Assembly (NCBI RefSeq): GCF_001559775.1
Contig: NZ_LOHX01000287.1
Span: 756-64,755, forward strand
Length of the DNA: 64,000 nt
Direction of reading: 5' to 3'
From: Streptobacillus felis
GTDB lineage: Bacteria; Fusobacteriota; Fusobacteriia; Fusobacteriales; Leptotrichiaceae
Positions within the stretch are counted from its first letter, which is position 1. Every line of letters starts with the position of its first letter. A program made the translations under genes and the position numbers. The notes under the pieces are model-generated. The model saw only the letters and a program-made list of their open reading frames with translations, did no database searches and had not been told where the DNA came from. Shown one piece after another: positions 28,208-38,181 of the stretch.

Positions 28208-29637
28208 TGAATAAATACGTGAATCCATTATGCGAAAGATATGCAAGTGAAGAAATGCAATACATTTTCTCTCCAGATTTTAAATTTTCTACTTGGAGAA
28301 AACTATGGGTAAATTTAGCTAAATCTGAACAAGAATTAGGTTTAGATTTCATTACAGATGATATGATTAAAGAAATGGAAGAAAATATTCATAATATAGA
28401 CTATAGTTTAGCCGCTAAATATGAAAAGGATTTAAAACATGATGTTATGGCTCATGTACATACTTTTGGTGATTTAGTTCCTAATGCTAGAAAGATTATT
28501 CATTTAGGTGCAACTAGTGCATATGTTGGAGATAATACAGATATTATACAAATAAAAGAAGGTTTATTACTTGTTAGAAAAAAATTAGTATCTGTAATAG
28601 AAAGAATGGCAAAATTTGCAGAAATGTATAAAGGGTTACCTACTTTAGGATTTACACACTTTCAAGCAGCACAACTTACTACAGTAGGTAAAAGAGCTTC
28701 ACTTTGGATACAATCACTACTTTATGATTTAGAAGAATTAGAATTTAGATTAGATAATTTAAAATTTAGAGGAGCTAAAGGTACTACTGGTACACAAGCA
28801 AGCTATAAAGAACTATTTAATGATTTTGAAAAAGTAAAAAAATTAGATGAATTAGTTACAGAAAAAGCAGGATTTAAAGTTAAACAGACTTTATCTTCTC
28901 AAACTTATGATAGAAAACAAGATTCACAAATCTTACAACTTTTATCTAATATTGCACAAAGTGCTCATAAAATAACTAATGATTTTAGAATATTACAACA
29001 TTTAAAAGAGATAGAAGAACCATTTGGTAAAAAACAAATAGGATCATCAGCTATGGCATATAAAAGAAATCCTATGAGAAGTGAAAGAGTAGCTTCACTT
29101 GCAAAATTTGTTATGGCTAATGGTCATAATGGAGAATTAGTTGCATCTACTCAATGGTTTGAAAGAACTTTAGATGATTCTGCTGACAAAAGATTATCTG
29201 TACCACAAAGCTTTTTAGCTATAGATGGTATATTAATACTATTGTTAAATATTTTTGAAAATACTGTAGTATATGAAAAAATTATAAAAAGAAATCTTGA
29301 TAAAGAATTACCGTTTATGGCTACTGAAAATATAATAATGAAAGCCGTTGAAAATGGTATGGATAGACAAGATGTACATGAAATTATTAGAGAATTATCT
29401 ATGGAAGCTGCTAAGAATGTTAAACTTGAAGGACTTGATAATAATTTAATAGAATTAATTAAAAAAGATGGTAGATTAGATATTATTAAAGATGAAATAG
29501 ATAGCATACTTGAAGCAGAAAGATTTATAGGATATTCAAAAGAACAGGTAGAAGAGTTCTTAAATAATGATATCTATCCTGTTTTAGATAAGTATAAAGA
29601 AGAGATAATCAAATCACATACGGAGATAGATAAATAA
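28207..29637 (+). CDS. purB: Adenylosuccinate lyase
   Basis: A 476-residue fumarase/aspartase-superfamily lyase that splits adenylosuccinate to AMP and fumarate, and acts earlier in de novo synthesis. The signature SSAMAYKRNPMRSER is at about 280-294; the catalytic His region GFTHFQAAQLTTVG lies near 157. The length matches the longer clostridial/eukaryotic-type PurB. It starts within the purA stop and ends within the polC start, so purA-purB-polC are continuous. Confidence 0.97.
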   Translation: MNKYVNPLCERYASEEMQYIFSPDFKFSTWRKLWVNLAKSEQELGLDFITDDMIKEMEENIHNIDYSLAAKYEKDLKHDVMAHVHTFGDLVPNARKIIHLGATSAYVGDNTDIIQIKEGLLLVRKKLVSVIERMAKFAEMYKGLPTLGFTHFQAAQLTTVGKRASLWIQSLLYDLEELEFRLDNLKFRGAKGTTGTQASYKELFNDFEKVKKLDELVTEKAGFKVKQTLSSQTYDRKQDSQILQLLSNIAQSAHKITNDFRILQHLKEIEEPFGKKQIGSSAMAYKRNPMRSERVASLAKFVMANGHNGELVASTQWFERTLDDSADKRLSVPQSFLAIDGILILLLNIFENTVVYEKIIKRNLDKELPFMATENIIMKAVENGMDRQDVHEIIRELSMEAAKNVKLEGLDNNLIELIKKDGRLDIIKDEIDSILEAERFIGYSKEQVEEFLNNDIYPVLDKYKEEIIKSHTEIDK

Positions 29638-32600
29638 TGAAAAAAGGTTATACTATACTTACAGTTAAAGAAGATACCCTAAATATTAATGATATAAAGG
29701 TAACTGAAATAGTATTACTTAGATCAAGATTAGAAGAAGTTATAATAAATTTTGATATTATTAACATAGAAAATGTATTTACAAATTTAGACGTAATTAG
29801 AAGAGTGTTGGAAGAACAAGTTTCCGACATTCTTCACGTTAAATTTAATACAAATAAATGTGAAAAAGAAAAATTTAGTATAGAAGAAATAATAAAATAT
29901 ACTATTTCGTTTGTAAAGTATGGAAATAAAATTTTATCTTCAAATATTATAGGCCATACATATGTTCAAACTGAAAAAGACCTAACTATAAAATTAATAA
30001 CACTTTCAAATTTAGGTGAAAAGACAAATAAGAAATTGAAAAAGTTTTTTAATGAAATGATAAATCAAGTATTTTCTCAAGATTTTAATATAGAAATAAC
30101 ACACGAATTTAATGAAAAAGAAGCTCCAGTAATAAAGGAGACTAAAAAAGAAGAAATTACCTTTCCTAAAATCACTATTCAAAAAGAAGTTAAAAAACCA
30201 GGTATAGTAAATAATAAAAAATTTGCAAAATCAAAATTAAGTTTAAGTAAGTTTACTGATGTAGAAGAATTAATGATAGGTCAAGAAATAGCCCTAAAAG
30301 GTGAAATATTTTACCTAGATATAGCTGCAACTAAAAGTGGTAAATTAAAAATAGTAATATATATTACTGATAACGAAAATTCAGTAGCATGTACAAAGTT
30401 TGTAAATGATAAAGAAGAAATTGCTTTTAAAGTTGGAGATGTTGTTGAAATAGCTGGTAAATATGAAAAATTTTATGACGATTATTCTATAATTATTAGA
30501 AGTATTAATATAGTTGAGGTAGAAAATAGGGAAAGAAATGATAATGCAGAAGAAAAAAGAATAGAGCTTGCTGCTCATACTAATATGAGTGATATGCTAT
30601 CAACTATAGAACCTAAATCTGGAAAAGAAGGTTCTTTGGTTAGTAGAGCAAGAAAGTTTGGGCATAAAGCTGTAGCAGTTACAGATTATGGAGTAGTTCA
30701 TGCATTTCCATTTGTAGCCATGGGTGTTAAAGATGATGAAGAATTTAAAGTAATATATGGTATAGAAGCATATATGGTAGATGATAGCGCACCTTTAATA
30801 GTAAATGCAAAAGATGTGTTTATAGAAGAGGAAGAATTCGTAGTATTTGATATAGAGACTACGGGATTTTCACCAGTAAATGATAAAATAATAGAAATAG
30901 GTGCTGTAAAAATAAAGAATGGAAAAGTATTAGATAGATTTTCAGAATTTATTAATCCAGAAAGGATAATACCTAAAAAAATAGTAGAACTTACTGGTAT
31001 TAATGATACTATGGTTAAAAATAGTGATACTATAGATAAGGTTATGCCAAGATTTTTAGATTTTGTTAAAGGTACAACTTTAGTAGCCCACAATGCAAAA
31101 TTTGACGTAGGTTTCATATCTAAAAAATGTGAAGTTTTAAATCTTGATTCAGATTTTTCATATATAGATACATTAGAATGGGCCAAAATATTAGTAGATG
31201 ATGTTAAAAGATTTAGTTTAGATGCATTAACTAAGAGATTTAATATTAAATTAGATAATCACCATAGAGCTGTTGATGATGCAAATGCTACAGCAGAACT
31301 TTTCAGAGAATTATTAGCTTTAGTTTCTGCAAAAGGAGTTGAAAGATTAATAGATGTAACTGAGAAGTTGGTGAAGAAACCAAAAATAGCTGATACAGAA
31401 AATATTACTATTTTAGTAAAAAATTTAGCAGGTTTAAAAAGACTATATGAACTTGTATCTATATCACATTTAAAATATTATGGTGAAAAGAAACCTAGAA
31501 TATTAAAAACTGATTTAGAAAAAGATAGAGATAATTTTTTAATTTCTTCTAGTCCTATTTATTCTGGTAGATTTAATAAGGGTAAACTTGTAAGTCTTTA
31601 TGTAAGAGGAATATCTAATGATGAAATTATGAAAGAATTAGACTTCTATGATTATGTTCAAATTTATCCTAAGAGTATATATAATGATGCTATAGAAATG
31701 GAAGAGATTTCAAATTATGATTTCATAGAAAAAATGAATAGAGATTTTGTTGAAATGGCTAAAAATAAGAATAAGTTAGCTGTTGCAACAGGTAATGTAT
31801 ATTATTTAGATGATAAGGATAGAAAATCAAAGGCTGCCCTTTTATTAGGATCAGATAGAGCTTTTAGAACTTATCAAATAGATACAGGTAATTATTTTAG
31901 AACTACAGAAGAAATGTTAGATGAATTTAGTTATTTAAATGATGAAGATATTAAAGATGTAGTAATATATAATACGCATAAAATAAATGATCAAATTGAA
32001 AAAATCAAACCTATACCTGATGGAGACTACAAACCGGTAATGGAAGGTGCAGAAGATGAAGTAAGGAATATGACATATACTAGGGCATATGAACTTTATG
32101 GAAATCCTCTACCTGAAGCTGTAGAAAGTCGTGTTAAAAGAGAACTAGATTCAATTATAGGTAATGGATTTGCTGTTTTATACTTAATAGCACAAAAACT
32201 TGTTAAAAAATCAGTTGATAATGGATATTTAGTAGGTTCAAGGGGATCTGTTGGATCATCTATAGTTGCATATTTTATGGGAATTACTGAGGTTAATGCA
32301 CTTTACCCTCATTATAGATGTGAAAAATGTAAATATTTTGAAATGAAGGATTTTGAAGGTTCAGGTGTTGATTTAGAAGAGAAAAAATGTCCAAATTGTA
32401 ATTGTGATTTAATAAGAGATGGACATTCTATACCTTTTGAAGTATTTATGGGATTTAAGGGGGATAAGACTCCTGATATAGATCTTAATTTCTCTGGAGA
32501 ATATCAAAGTGAAATACATAAATATACTAAGGAACTTTTTGGTGATGATTATGTATTTAGGGCAGGTACTATATCAGGACTTGCAGAAAAAAATGCATAT

Positions 32601-34028
32601 ACTACAGCGAAAAAATACTTTGAAGAAAGTATAAAGAAAGAATTTGAAAATGAAATATATTCGAAATATAATATGAGTTTAAAAAAATTAGACCCTATAA
32701 CTAAGGCTAGTGAAGAAAAAAGATTAGATGAAAAAATAAATGATTATTGTAATAGGAATAAGGCTGAAATATATAGAGTGGCTACTAAATGTACTGGTGC
32801 AAGAAAAACAACAGGTCAGCATCCAGGAGGTATGATAGTAGTTCCAAATTATAAGTCTATATATGATTTTACTCCAGTTCAATATCCAGCTAATGATGAA
32901 ACTTCAGGCTCAGTTACAACACATTTTGATTATCACGTTATGGATCAACAGTTAGTTAAATTAGATATACTAGGTCATGATGATCCTACTACATTAAGAA
33001 TGTTACAAGATTTAACAGATGTTGATATATATAACATACCTTTAACTGATAAAAAAGTAATAAGTATATTTAATAGTACTGAAGCTTTAGGAGTGACTGA
33101 AGAACAAATAGGATGTAAAATGGGTACTAATGGTATACCAGAATTTGGTACAGACTTTGTTAAGAAAATGTTAGAAGATACTTTACCTACAACTTTTGCT
33201 GAGCTTGTAAGAATATCAGGACTTTCACATGGAACAGATGTTTGGTTAAATAATGCTCAAGAATATGTTAGAGATGGAGTTGCTACATTAAGTGAAGTTA
33301 TTACTGTTAGGGATGACATTATGAATAGACTTATAGATAAGGGTATGGATAAATCAGAAGCTTTCAATATTATGGAATTTGTTCGTAAAGGACAGCCTTC
33401 TAAAAATAAGGAAAAATGGGCAGAATACAAAAATAGTATGATGGCAAATAATATAGATGAATGGTATATAGAATCATGTGAAAAGATTAAATATATGTTC
33501 CCTAAAGGACATGCTGTAGCCTATGTTATGATGGCCGTTAGAATAGCATATTTTAAAGTATATTATCCACTAGAGTTCTACAATGCCTTTTTAAATAGAA
33601 AATATGATGATTTTTCATTTAAAGAAATGTATGGTACTATAGAAGAAATAAAAATTAATTTACAAAAAAGAAAAGATTTAGAAACTAGAGATCTTAAAGT
33701 ACTGGATAAAAAACAAATAATACTTTTTGAAATACTTATAGAAATGTATTATAGAGGAATAGAATTATTACCTATAGACATATATAAATCTGATGCTATG
33801 AAATTTACTATAGAAGATGGTAAAATAAGAATACCACTTATAGCTATGGATCAATTAGGTGAAGTAGTTGCAAAAACTATAGCTGAAGAAAGAGAAATAA
33901 AAGAGTTTACCTCTATTGAAGACCTTAGTAAAAGGTGTAAAATTTCAAAAACAGTACTTGAAATGTTAAAAACTTTTGGTTGTATAGATTCATCTATTCC
34001 AGAATCTAATCAATTAACTCTTTTTTGA
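29637..34028 (+). CDS. polC: DNA polymerase III alpha subunit, PolC type
   Basis: A 1463-residue replicative polymerase of the low-GC Gram-positive type. Order: N-terminal domain (1-200), OB fold (about 210-295), PHP domain split by a DEDDh proofreading exonuclease (DIETTGF at 405-411, HNAKFD and HHRAVDDA further on), a zinc-finger region (CEKCKYF..CPNCNCD near 895-925), the palm with catalytic PDIDLNF (about 940), and fingers/duplex-binding region. The PHP metal site is changed: the usual HLHT is AAHT (residues 312-315) and TDHA is TDYG (349-352). The ATG overlaps the purB stop. It ends with QLTLF, compatible with a beta-clamp-binding tail. Confidence 0.96.
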   Translation: MKKGYTILTVKEDTLNINDIKVTEIVLLRSRLEEVIINFDIINIENVFTNLDVIRRVLEEQVSDILHVKFNTNKCEKEKFSIEEIIKYTISFVKYGNKILSSNIIGHTYVQTEKDLTIKLITLSNLGEKTNKKLKKFFNEMINQVFSQDFNIEITHEFNEKEAPVIKETKKEEITFPKITIQKEVKKPGIVNNKKFAKSKLSLSKFTDVEELMIGQEIALKGEIFYLDIAATKSGKLKIVIYITDNENSVACTKFVNDKEEIAFKVGDVVEIAGKYEKFYDDYSIIIRSINIVEVENRERNDNAEEKRIELAAHTNMSDMLSTIEPKSGKEGSLVSRARKFGHKAVAVTDYGVVHAFPFVAMGVKDDEEFKVIYGIEAYMVDDSAPLIVNAKDVFIEEEEFVVFDIETTGFSPVNDKIIEIGAVKIKNGKVLDRFSEFINPERIIPKKIVELTGINDTMVKNSDTIDKVMPRFLDFVKGTTLVAHNAKFDVGFISKKCEVLNLDSDFSYIDTLEWAKILVDDVKRFSLDALTKRFNIKLDNHHRAVDDANATAELFRELLALVSAKGVERLIDVTEKLVKKPKIADTENITILVKNLAGLKRLYELVSISHLKYYGEKKPRILKTDLEKDRDNFLISSSPIYSGRFNKGKLVSLYVRGISNDEIMKELDFYDYVQIYPKSIYNDAIEMEEISNYDFIEKMNRDFVEMAKNKNKLAVATGNVYYLDDKDRKSKAALLLGSDRAFRTYQIDTGNYFRTTEEMLDEFSYLNDEDIKDVVIYNTHKINDQIEKIKPIPDGDYKPVMEGAEDEVRNMTYTRAYELYGNPLPEAVESRVKRELDSIIGNGFAVLYLIAQKLVKKSVDNGYLVGSRGSVGSSIVAYFMGITEVNALYPHYRCEKCKYFEMKDFEGSGVDLEEKKCPNCNCDLIRDGHSIPFEVFMGFKGDKTPDIDLNFSGEYQSEIHKYTKELFGDDYVFRAGTISGLAEKNAYTTAKKYFEESIKKEFENEIYSKYNMSLKKLDPITKASEEKRLDEKINDYCNRNKAEIYRVATKCTGARKTTGQHPGGMIVVPNYKSIYDFTPVQYPANDETSGSVTTHFDYHVMDQQLVKLDILGHDDPTTLRMLQDLTDVDIYNIPLTDKKVISIFNSTEALGVTEEQIGCKMGTNGIPEFGTDFVKKMLEDTLPTTFAELVRISGLSHGTDVWLNNAQEYVRDGVATLSEVITVRDDIMNRLIDKGMDKSEAFNIMEFVRKGQPSKNKEKWAEYKNSMMANNIDEWYIESCEKIKYMFPKGHAVAYVMMAVRIAYFKVYYPLEFYNAFLNRKYDDFSFKEMYGTIEEIKINLQKRKDLETRDLKVLDKKQIILFEILIEMYYRGIELLPIDIYKSDAMKFTIEDGKIRIPLIAMDQLGEVVAKTIAEEREIKEFTSIEDLSKRCKISKTVLEMLKTFGCIDSSIPESNQLTLF

Positions 34029-34030
34029 CA

Positions 34031-34059
34031 TTGACAACAAAGTTAAATAAGAGTATAAT
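34031..34059 (+). promoter_or_regulatory. Promoter of argS
   Basis: TTGACA (34031-34036), 17-base spacer, TATAAT (34054-34059): a consensus sigma-70-type promoter 36 bases before the argS ATG. Confidence 0.9.
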
Positions 34060-34095
34060 AAAGCGAAATAATAAAGAAAAATAAAGGAGGACAGA

Positions 34096-35814
34096 ATGAA
34101 AATACTTATTAATCAAGTTTTAGATGTTTTAAATGAAAATATAAAAAAATTATATGATTTTGAATTAACTGAATTAGATATCCAAAATGCGACAAAAAAA
34201 GAATTTGGAGATTATCAAACAAATTTTGCTATGCAAAAATCTAAAATGTTAGGTAAAAATCCAAGGGAAATCGCAAATTCTATAGTAGAAAATTTTGATG
34301 GTAAAGGTGTAATTTCAAAAGTAGAAGTTGCAGGGCCTGGATTTATTAATTTCTTTATCAATACTGAATTATTAAATAAAGAGACAGAAAAATTAGGTAA
34401 AGAAGCTTATGAATATGGAGTAGCTAATGATAAAATAGTTGCGATAGATTATTCATCACCAAATATTGCAAAAAGAATGCACGCAGGTCACTTAAGAAGT
34501 ACTATAATAGGAGATGCTTTAAAGAGAATATATAGAGAATTAGGATTTACAGTATATGGAGATAACCATATAGGAGATTGGGGAACACAATTTGGTAAAT
34601 TAATAGTTGCTTACAATAACTGGTTAGATAAAGAGGCTTATGAAGCTAATGCAATTGAAGAATTAGAAAGAATATATGTACTATTTTCTCAAAAAGCAAA
34701 AGAAAATCCTGTTCTAGAAGAACAAGCAAGAGAAGAATTAAGAAAAGTTCAAGCAGGAGATCCTGTTAACTATGCATTATGGAAGGAATTTATTACTTCT
34801 TCATTAAGAGAATATGATAAAGTATATAAGAGATTAGATATTGAATTTGAATTATTCAATGGAGAATCTTTCTATAATGATATGATGCCTGAAGTTTTAG
34901 AAAAATTAAAAGAAAAAGGTATAGCTAAACAAGATCAAGGTGCATTAGTTGTATTCTTCCCTAATGATGAATTACCACCTTGTATAGTTCAAAAGAAAGA
35001 TAACTCTTTCCTATATTCAACTTCAGATTTAGCAACTATAGTTTATAGAAAAGATGAATTAAATGTTGATATAGCTATTTATGTTGTTGATGAAAGACAA
35101 TCAGATCACTTTAAACAAGTATTTAGAATAGCTGAAATGTTAGGAGCGCCATATGATTATGATAAATTCCATACAAAATTTGGAATAATGAGATTTGGTG
35201 ATGGAACTATATTCTCAACTCGTGGTGGAGATGTAATTAGACTTGAAGATATTTTAAATAAAGCTAAAGAAAAAGTTCAAGAAATAGTGGATGAAAAAAA
35301 TCCAGAGTTATCTCAAGAAGAAAGAGAGTATATTGCAGAAACTGTAGGTGTTGGAGCAATTAAATACTTTGATCTAAGTCAAAACAGAGCATCTGGAATA
35401 ACATTTACTTGGGATAAAGTTTTAAGCTTTGAAGGAAATACAGGACCTTACTTACAATATTCTTATGTAAGAATTATGTCTATATTAAGAAAAGCAAAAG
35501 AATTAGGAATAGGATTTGAAGGATCTAAATTCTTAGTTGAAGGTAGCGGACTTGCAGATAGAAACTTAGCAGTTTCATTACATAAATTACCTACGGCAGT
35601 TATTAAAGCATATGAAACAAATAGACCTAACTTAATAGCTGAATATATATATTCATTAACTAAAGAATTTAATTCTTTCTATAATTCAAACCAAGTTATA
35701 GATCAAGATAACTTAGAATTAACTAAAGCAAGACTTGCTTTATGTGAAAAAACAGCAGTTGTAATTAAGAAAGCTTTAAGCTTACTTGGAATTAGAACAG
35801 TAGATAAAATGTAA
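34096..35814 (+). CDS. argS: Arginyl-tRNA synthetase
   Basis: A 572-residue class I synthetase. The N-terminal additional domain (1-110) is followed by the HIGH-type motif SSPNIAKRMHAGHLRS at about 120-135. As in most ArgRS the KMSKS box is not canonical (the region is IFSTRGGDVIRL). A helical anticodon-binding domain with the DALR-type pattern follows. AAGGAGG precedes the ATG. It stands alone between its own promoter and terminator. Confidence 0.97.
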   Translation: MKILINQVLDVLNENIKKLYDFELTELDIQNATKKEFGDYQTNFAMQKSKMLGKNPREIANSIVENFDGKGVISKVEVAGPGFINFFINTELLNKETEKLGKEAYEYGVANDKIVAIDYSSPNIAKRMHAGHLRSTIIGDALKRIYRELGFTVYGDNHIGDWGTQFGKLIVAYNNWLDKEAYEANAIEELERIYVLFSQKAKENPVLEEQAREELRKVQAGDPVNYALWKEFITSSLREYDKVYKRLDIEFELFNGESFYNDMMPEVLEKLKEKGIAKQDQGALVVFFPNDELPPCIVQKKDNSFLYSTSDLATIVYRKDELNVDIAIYVVDERQSDHFKQVFRIAEMLGAPYDYDKFHTKFGIMRFGDGTIFSTRGGDVIRLEDILNKAKEKVQEIVDEKNPELSQEEREYIAETVGVGAIKYFDLSQNRASGITFTWDKVLSFEGNTGPYLQYSYVRIMSILRKAKELGIGFEGSKFLVEGSGLADRNLAVSLHKLPTAVIKAYETNRPNLIAEYIYSLTKEFNSFYNSNQVIDQDNLELTKARLALCEKTAVVIKKALSLLGIRTVDKM

Positions 35815-35820
35815 TAAATA

Positions 35821-35845
35821 AATGGCACATTGGTGCCATTTTTAT
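35821..35845 (+). terminator. Terminator of argS
   Basis: ATGGCAC-ATTG-GTGCCAT (35822-35839) followed by TTTTTATTT, starting 7 bases after the argS stop. Confidence 0.88.
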
Positions 35846-35873
35846 TTACTTTTAATCATCCTTAGGGTATAAT
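35846..35873 (+). promoter_or_regulatory. Promoter of rnhB
   Basis: TTACTT (35846-35851), 16-base spacer, TATAAT (35868-35873), 19 bases before the rnhB start codon. Confidence 0.7.
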
Positions 35874-35892
35874 GTAAATAGGAGATGATAAA

Positions 35893-36492
35893 GTGGAACT
35901 TAGGGATTTTGATAAAGGATATAAGAAAAAGGTTGTAGGAGTAGATGAAGCTGGACGTGGACCACTCGCAGGACCTGTAGTTGCAGCTTGTGTATATATT
36001 AAAAGATATAGTAAAGAACTTGAAGAATTAAATGATTCAAAAAAATTAAGTGATAAAAAAAGAAGAGAATTATATAACTTTTTAACTTATAGTAAAAATA
36101 TTATCTATGGAGTAGGAATAGTTGATGAAGAAGTTATAGATGAAATTAATATTTTAAATGCAACTTTCTTAGCTATGAATAATGCTTTAAATGAAATAGA
36201 AGTAGGAGATAAAATGGTACTTGTTGATGGTAATAAGGAAATAAAAGGTTATTTGGGTAATCAAGAAGCTGTAGTAAAAGGTGATAGTAAGTCTTTATCT
36301 ATAGCAGCTGCTTCTATTATTGCTAAAGTTACAAGAGATATACTTATGGAAGAATATGATAAGAAATATCCTGGATATGGTTTTGCAAAACATAAAGGTT
36401 ATGGAACAAAAATGCATTATGAATGTATTAAAGAAAAAGGAGTTTGTGATATACATAGATTAAGTTTTTTGAAAAATTTAAGTGAAAAATAG
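35893..36492 (+). CDS. rnhB: Ribonuclease HII
   Basis: A 199-residue enzyme that cuts RNA in RNA-DNA hybrids and removes misincorporated ribonucleotides. The catalytic DEAGRGPLAGPVVAA motif is at about 18-32 and the later acids in LVDGNK (about 114) and the KVTRD region are present. It starts with GTG behind GGAG. The Cys-rich gene follows 9 bases later. Confidence 0.95.
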   Translation: MELRDFDKGYKKKVVGVDEAGRGPLAGPVVAACVYIKRYSKELEELNDSKKLSDKKRRELYNFLTYSKNIIYGVGIVDEEVIDEINILNATFLAMNNALNEIEVGDKMVLVDGNKEIKGYLGNQEAVVKGDSKSLSIAAASIIAKVTRDILMEEYDKKYPGYGFAKHKGYGTKMHYECIKEKGVCDIHRLSFLKNLSEK

Positions 36493-36501
36493 GAGAAAAA
36501 A

Positions 36502-36732
36502 ATGCAAAAGTGTTGTATTAATTGTGGAAAAGAAGAATTCATTTTAAAAAAACTAAATCTTCCAGTAAAAGATGTTAAAGATGAAAATGACTTCACTAAA
36601 AAATTTTTTAACTTATTAAAAAACGAATGTTATTATTTAAGGGTATGTGTTTGTTGTGGAAAAACAGAACTATACAATGCAGCTATAGTTGAAAAAAACT
36701 ATGAAAAAAATAACTGTAAATGTTGTAAATAA
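36502..36732 (+). CDS. Small Cys-rich protein, putative zinc ribbon
   Basis: A 76-residue protein of unknown family behind AGGAG. It has three pairs of cysteines: CCINC near the N-terminus, VCVCCG near 50, and CKCCK at the very end, enough for one or two zinc sites. No catalytic motif or membrane segment is seen. Tight spacing after rnhB suggests co-transcription. A role in nucleic-acid binding is possible but not shown. Confidence 0.65.
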   Translation: MQKCCINCGKEEFILKKLNLPVKDVKDENDFTKKFFNLLKNECYYLRVCVCCGKTELYNAAIVEKNYEKNNCKCCK

Positions 36733-36769
36733 AAAAAGTAAAAAAAAGTAAAAAAATGTGTTAAAACTA

Positions 36770-36798
36770 TTGAAAAATATATCAACTTATGATATACT
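36770..36798 (+). promoter_or_regulatory. Promoter of the infA-rpoA operon
   Basis: TTGAAA (36770-36775), 17-base spacer, TATACT (36793-36798), about 90 bases upstream of infA; leaves a leader of about 80 nt. Confidence 0.75.
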
Positions 36799-36822
36799 TA
36801 TTCAGTATAAACGATTTTGGTT

Positions 36823-36846
36823 TGATGAGGATTAAACTACTCATCA
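36823..36846 (+). promoter_or_regulatory. Leader hairpin before infA
   Basis: TGATGAG-(10)-CTCATCA forms a perfect 7-bp stem in the infA leader, without an immediate U-run. It is a candidate for leader control of the ribosomal protein operon, or simply a 5' stabiliser. Confidence 0.5.
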
Positions 36847-36887
36847 CATTTTATTGTTTAATTTTTAGAAAGATTTGAGGTGAAAAT

Positions 36888-37106
36888 ATGGCAAAACAGG
36901 ATGTTCTTGAATTAGAAGGAGAAATATTAGAAGCATTACCAAATGCAATGTTTCAAGTTCGTTTAGAAAATGGACATGTGTTATTAGGTCATATCTCAGG
37001 AAAAATGAGGATGAATTATATCAAAATTTTACCAGGAGATAAGGTTACTGTTGAAGTATCACCATATGACCTTTCTAGAGGTAGAATCGTTTATAGAAAA
37101 AAATAA
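36888..37106 (+). CDS. infA: Translation initiation factor IF-1
   Basis: A 72-residue S1/OB-fold protein that binds the A site of the 30S subunit during initiation. The sequence has the characteristic [22 protein letters not shown] and [18 protein letters not shown] patterns and normal length. It heads the cluster infA-rpmJ-rpsM-rpsK-rpsD-rpoA-rplQ. The usual upstream neighbours secY, adk and map are absent here, so the cluster has been split and given its own promoter. Confidence 0.97.
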   Translation: MAKQDVLELEGEILEALPNAMFQVRLENGHVLLGHISGKMRMNYIKILPGDKVTVEVSPYDLSRGRIVYRKK

Positions 37107-37125
37107 TATAGGAGGGTTTTTATAA

Positions 37126-37239
37126 ATGAAAGTAAAAGCATCTGTAAAACGTATCTGTGATAAATGTAAAATTATCAAAAGACACGGAAAAGTAAGAGTA
37201 ATATGCGAAAACCCTAAACACAAACAAGTACAAGGATAA
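37126..37239 (+). CDS. rpmJ: 50S ribosomal protein L36
   Basis: A 37-residue protein beginning [16 protein letters not shown] and ending HKQVQG. The C-type zinc-binding pattern is kept: two Cys in CDKC, one in VICENPKHK with the His. AGGAGGG lies before the ATG. It follows infA by 19 bases, its normal place in this operon. Confidence 0.97.
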   Translation: MKVKASVKRICDKCKIIKRHGKVRVICENPKHKQVQG

Positions 37240-37377
37240 ACATCTAAAATTTTTATATATATTTACTTAAATTATGTAAAAATTGTAAAAATATGTTTAG
37301 CTGTAGAGCTTGTACTTTATGTTTGGGTAAAGGCATATTGAAGAAGGTAAAAAAAAATTATTTAAGGAGGAAAGGAT

Positions 37378-37743
37378 TTGGCTAGAATCGCAGGAGTTGA
37401 CATTCCAAGAAACAAAAGAGTTGAAATCTCATTAACTTATATCTACGGAATAGGAAGAAGCATTTCAAATGAAATCTTAGTAAAAGCTGGTATAAACAAA
37501 GATACTAAGGTTAAAGATTTAACTGAAGAAGAAGTAGGAAAAATCAGAACTATCGTAGAAGAATATAAGATAGAAGGAGAATTAAGAAAAGAAATTAGAC
37601 TTAATATCAAGAGATTAACTGATATTAAATGTTACAGAGGTTTAAGACATAGAATGGGATTACCAGTAAGAGGTCAAAAAACTAAGACAAATGCAAGAAC
37701 TAGAAAAGGTCCAGCAAAAATGGCTGTGGCTAAGAAGAAGTAA
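37378..37743 (+). CDS. rpsM: 30S ribosomal protein S13
   Basis: A 121-residue S13 in the head of the 30S subunit, contacting L5 and the P-site tRNA. It begins [20 protein letters not shown] and ends in the basic tail [12 protein letters not shown]. The start codon is TTG, set by the strong AAGGAGGAAAGG 6 bases upstream. The 138 bases between rpmJ and rpsM hold no further gene. Confidence 0.97.
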   Translation: MARIAGVDIPRNKRVEISLTYIYGIGRSISNEILVKAGINKDTKVKDLTEEEVGKIRTIVEEYKIEGELRKEIRLNIKRLTDIKCYRGLRHRMGLPVRGQKTKTNARTRKGPAKMAVAKKK

Positions 37744-37769
37744 AAATTTTAGATAGGAGGACCATATAA

Positions 37770-38153
37770 GTGGCTAAAAAACAAGTAGTTAAGAAGAAAA
37801 AATTAAAAAATATACCTAATGGTATTGCTTATATACATTCTACTTTTAACAACACAGTTGTTACTATCACTGATAGTGAAGGTAAAGTAGTTATATGGAA
37901 ATCAGGTGGTACATCTGGTTTCAAAGGTACTAAAAAAGGAACTCCATTTGCTGCACAAATAGCTGCAGAACAAGCTGCACAAGTTGCAATTGAAAATGGA
38001 ATGAAAAAAATCGAAATCAAAATTAAAGGGCCTGGATCAGGAAGAGAAGCTTCAATAAGATCAATCCAAGCAACAGAGTTAGAGGTAACTAGAATAGTAG
38101 ACATTACTCCAGTTCCTCATAACGGGGCTAGACCGCCTAAGAAAAAATTATAA
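37770..38153 (+). CDS. rpsK: 30S ribosomal protein S11
   Basis: A 127-residue S11 of the 30S platform. Diagnostic segments are [17 protein letters not shown] and [13 protein letters not shown] at the C-terminus. Translation begins at GTG behind AGGAGG. The Asn-Gly in HNGARPP is the site that forms isoaspartate in some S11 proteins. Confidence 0.97.
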   Translation: MAKKQVVKKKKLKNIPNGIAYIHSTFNNTVVTITDSEGKVVIWKSGGTSGFKGTKKGTPFAAQIAAEQAAQVAIENGMKKIEIKIKGPGSGREASIRSIQATELEVTRIVDITPVPHNGARPPKKKL

Positions 38154-38181
38154 TTAACAAGGCAAAGGAGGAAATTAACAA

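Noticed and set aside
37240-37377. Possible tRNA or small gene between rpmJ and rpsM
   Set aside because: No cloverleaf, no TTCRANY loop and no open frame with a ribosome binding site; it appears to be spacer or an untranslated region.
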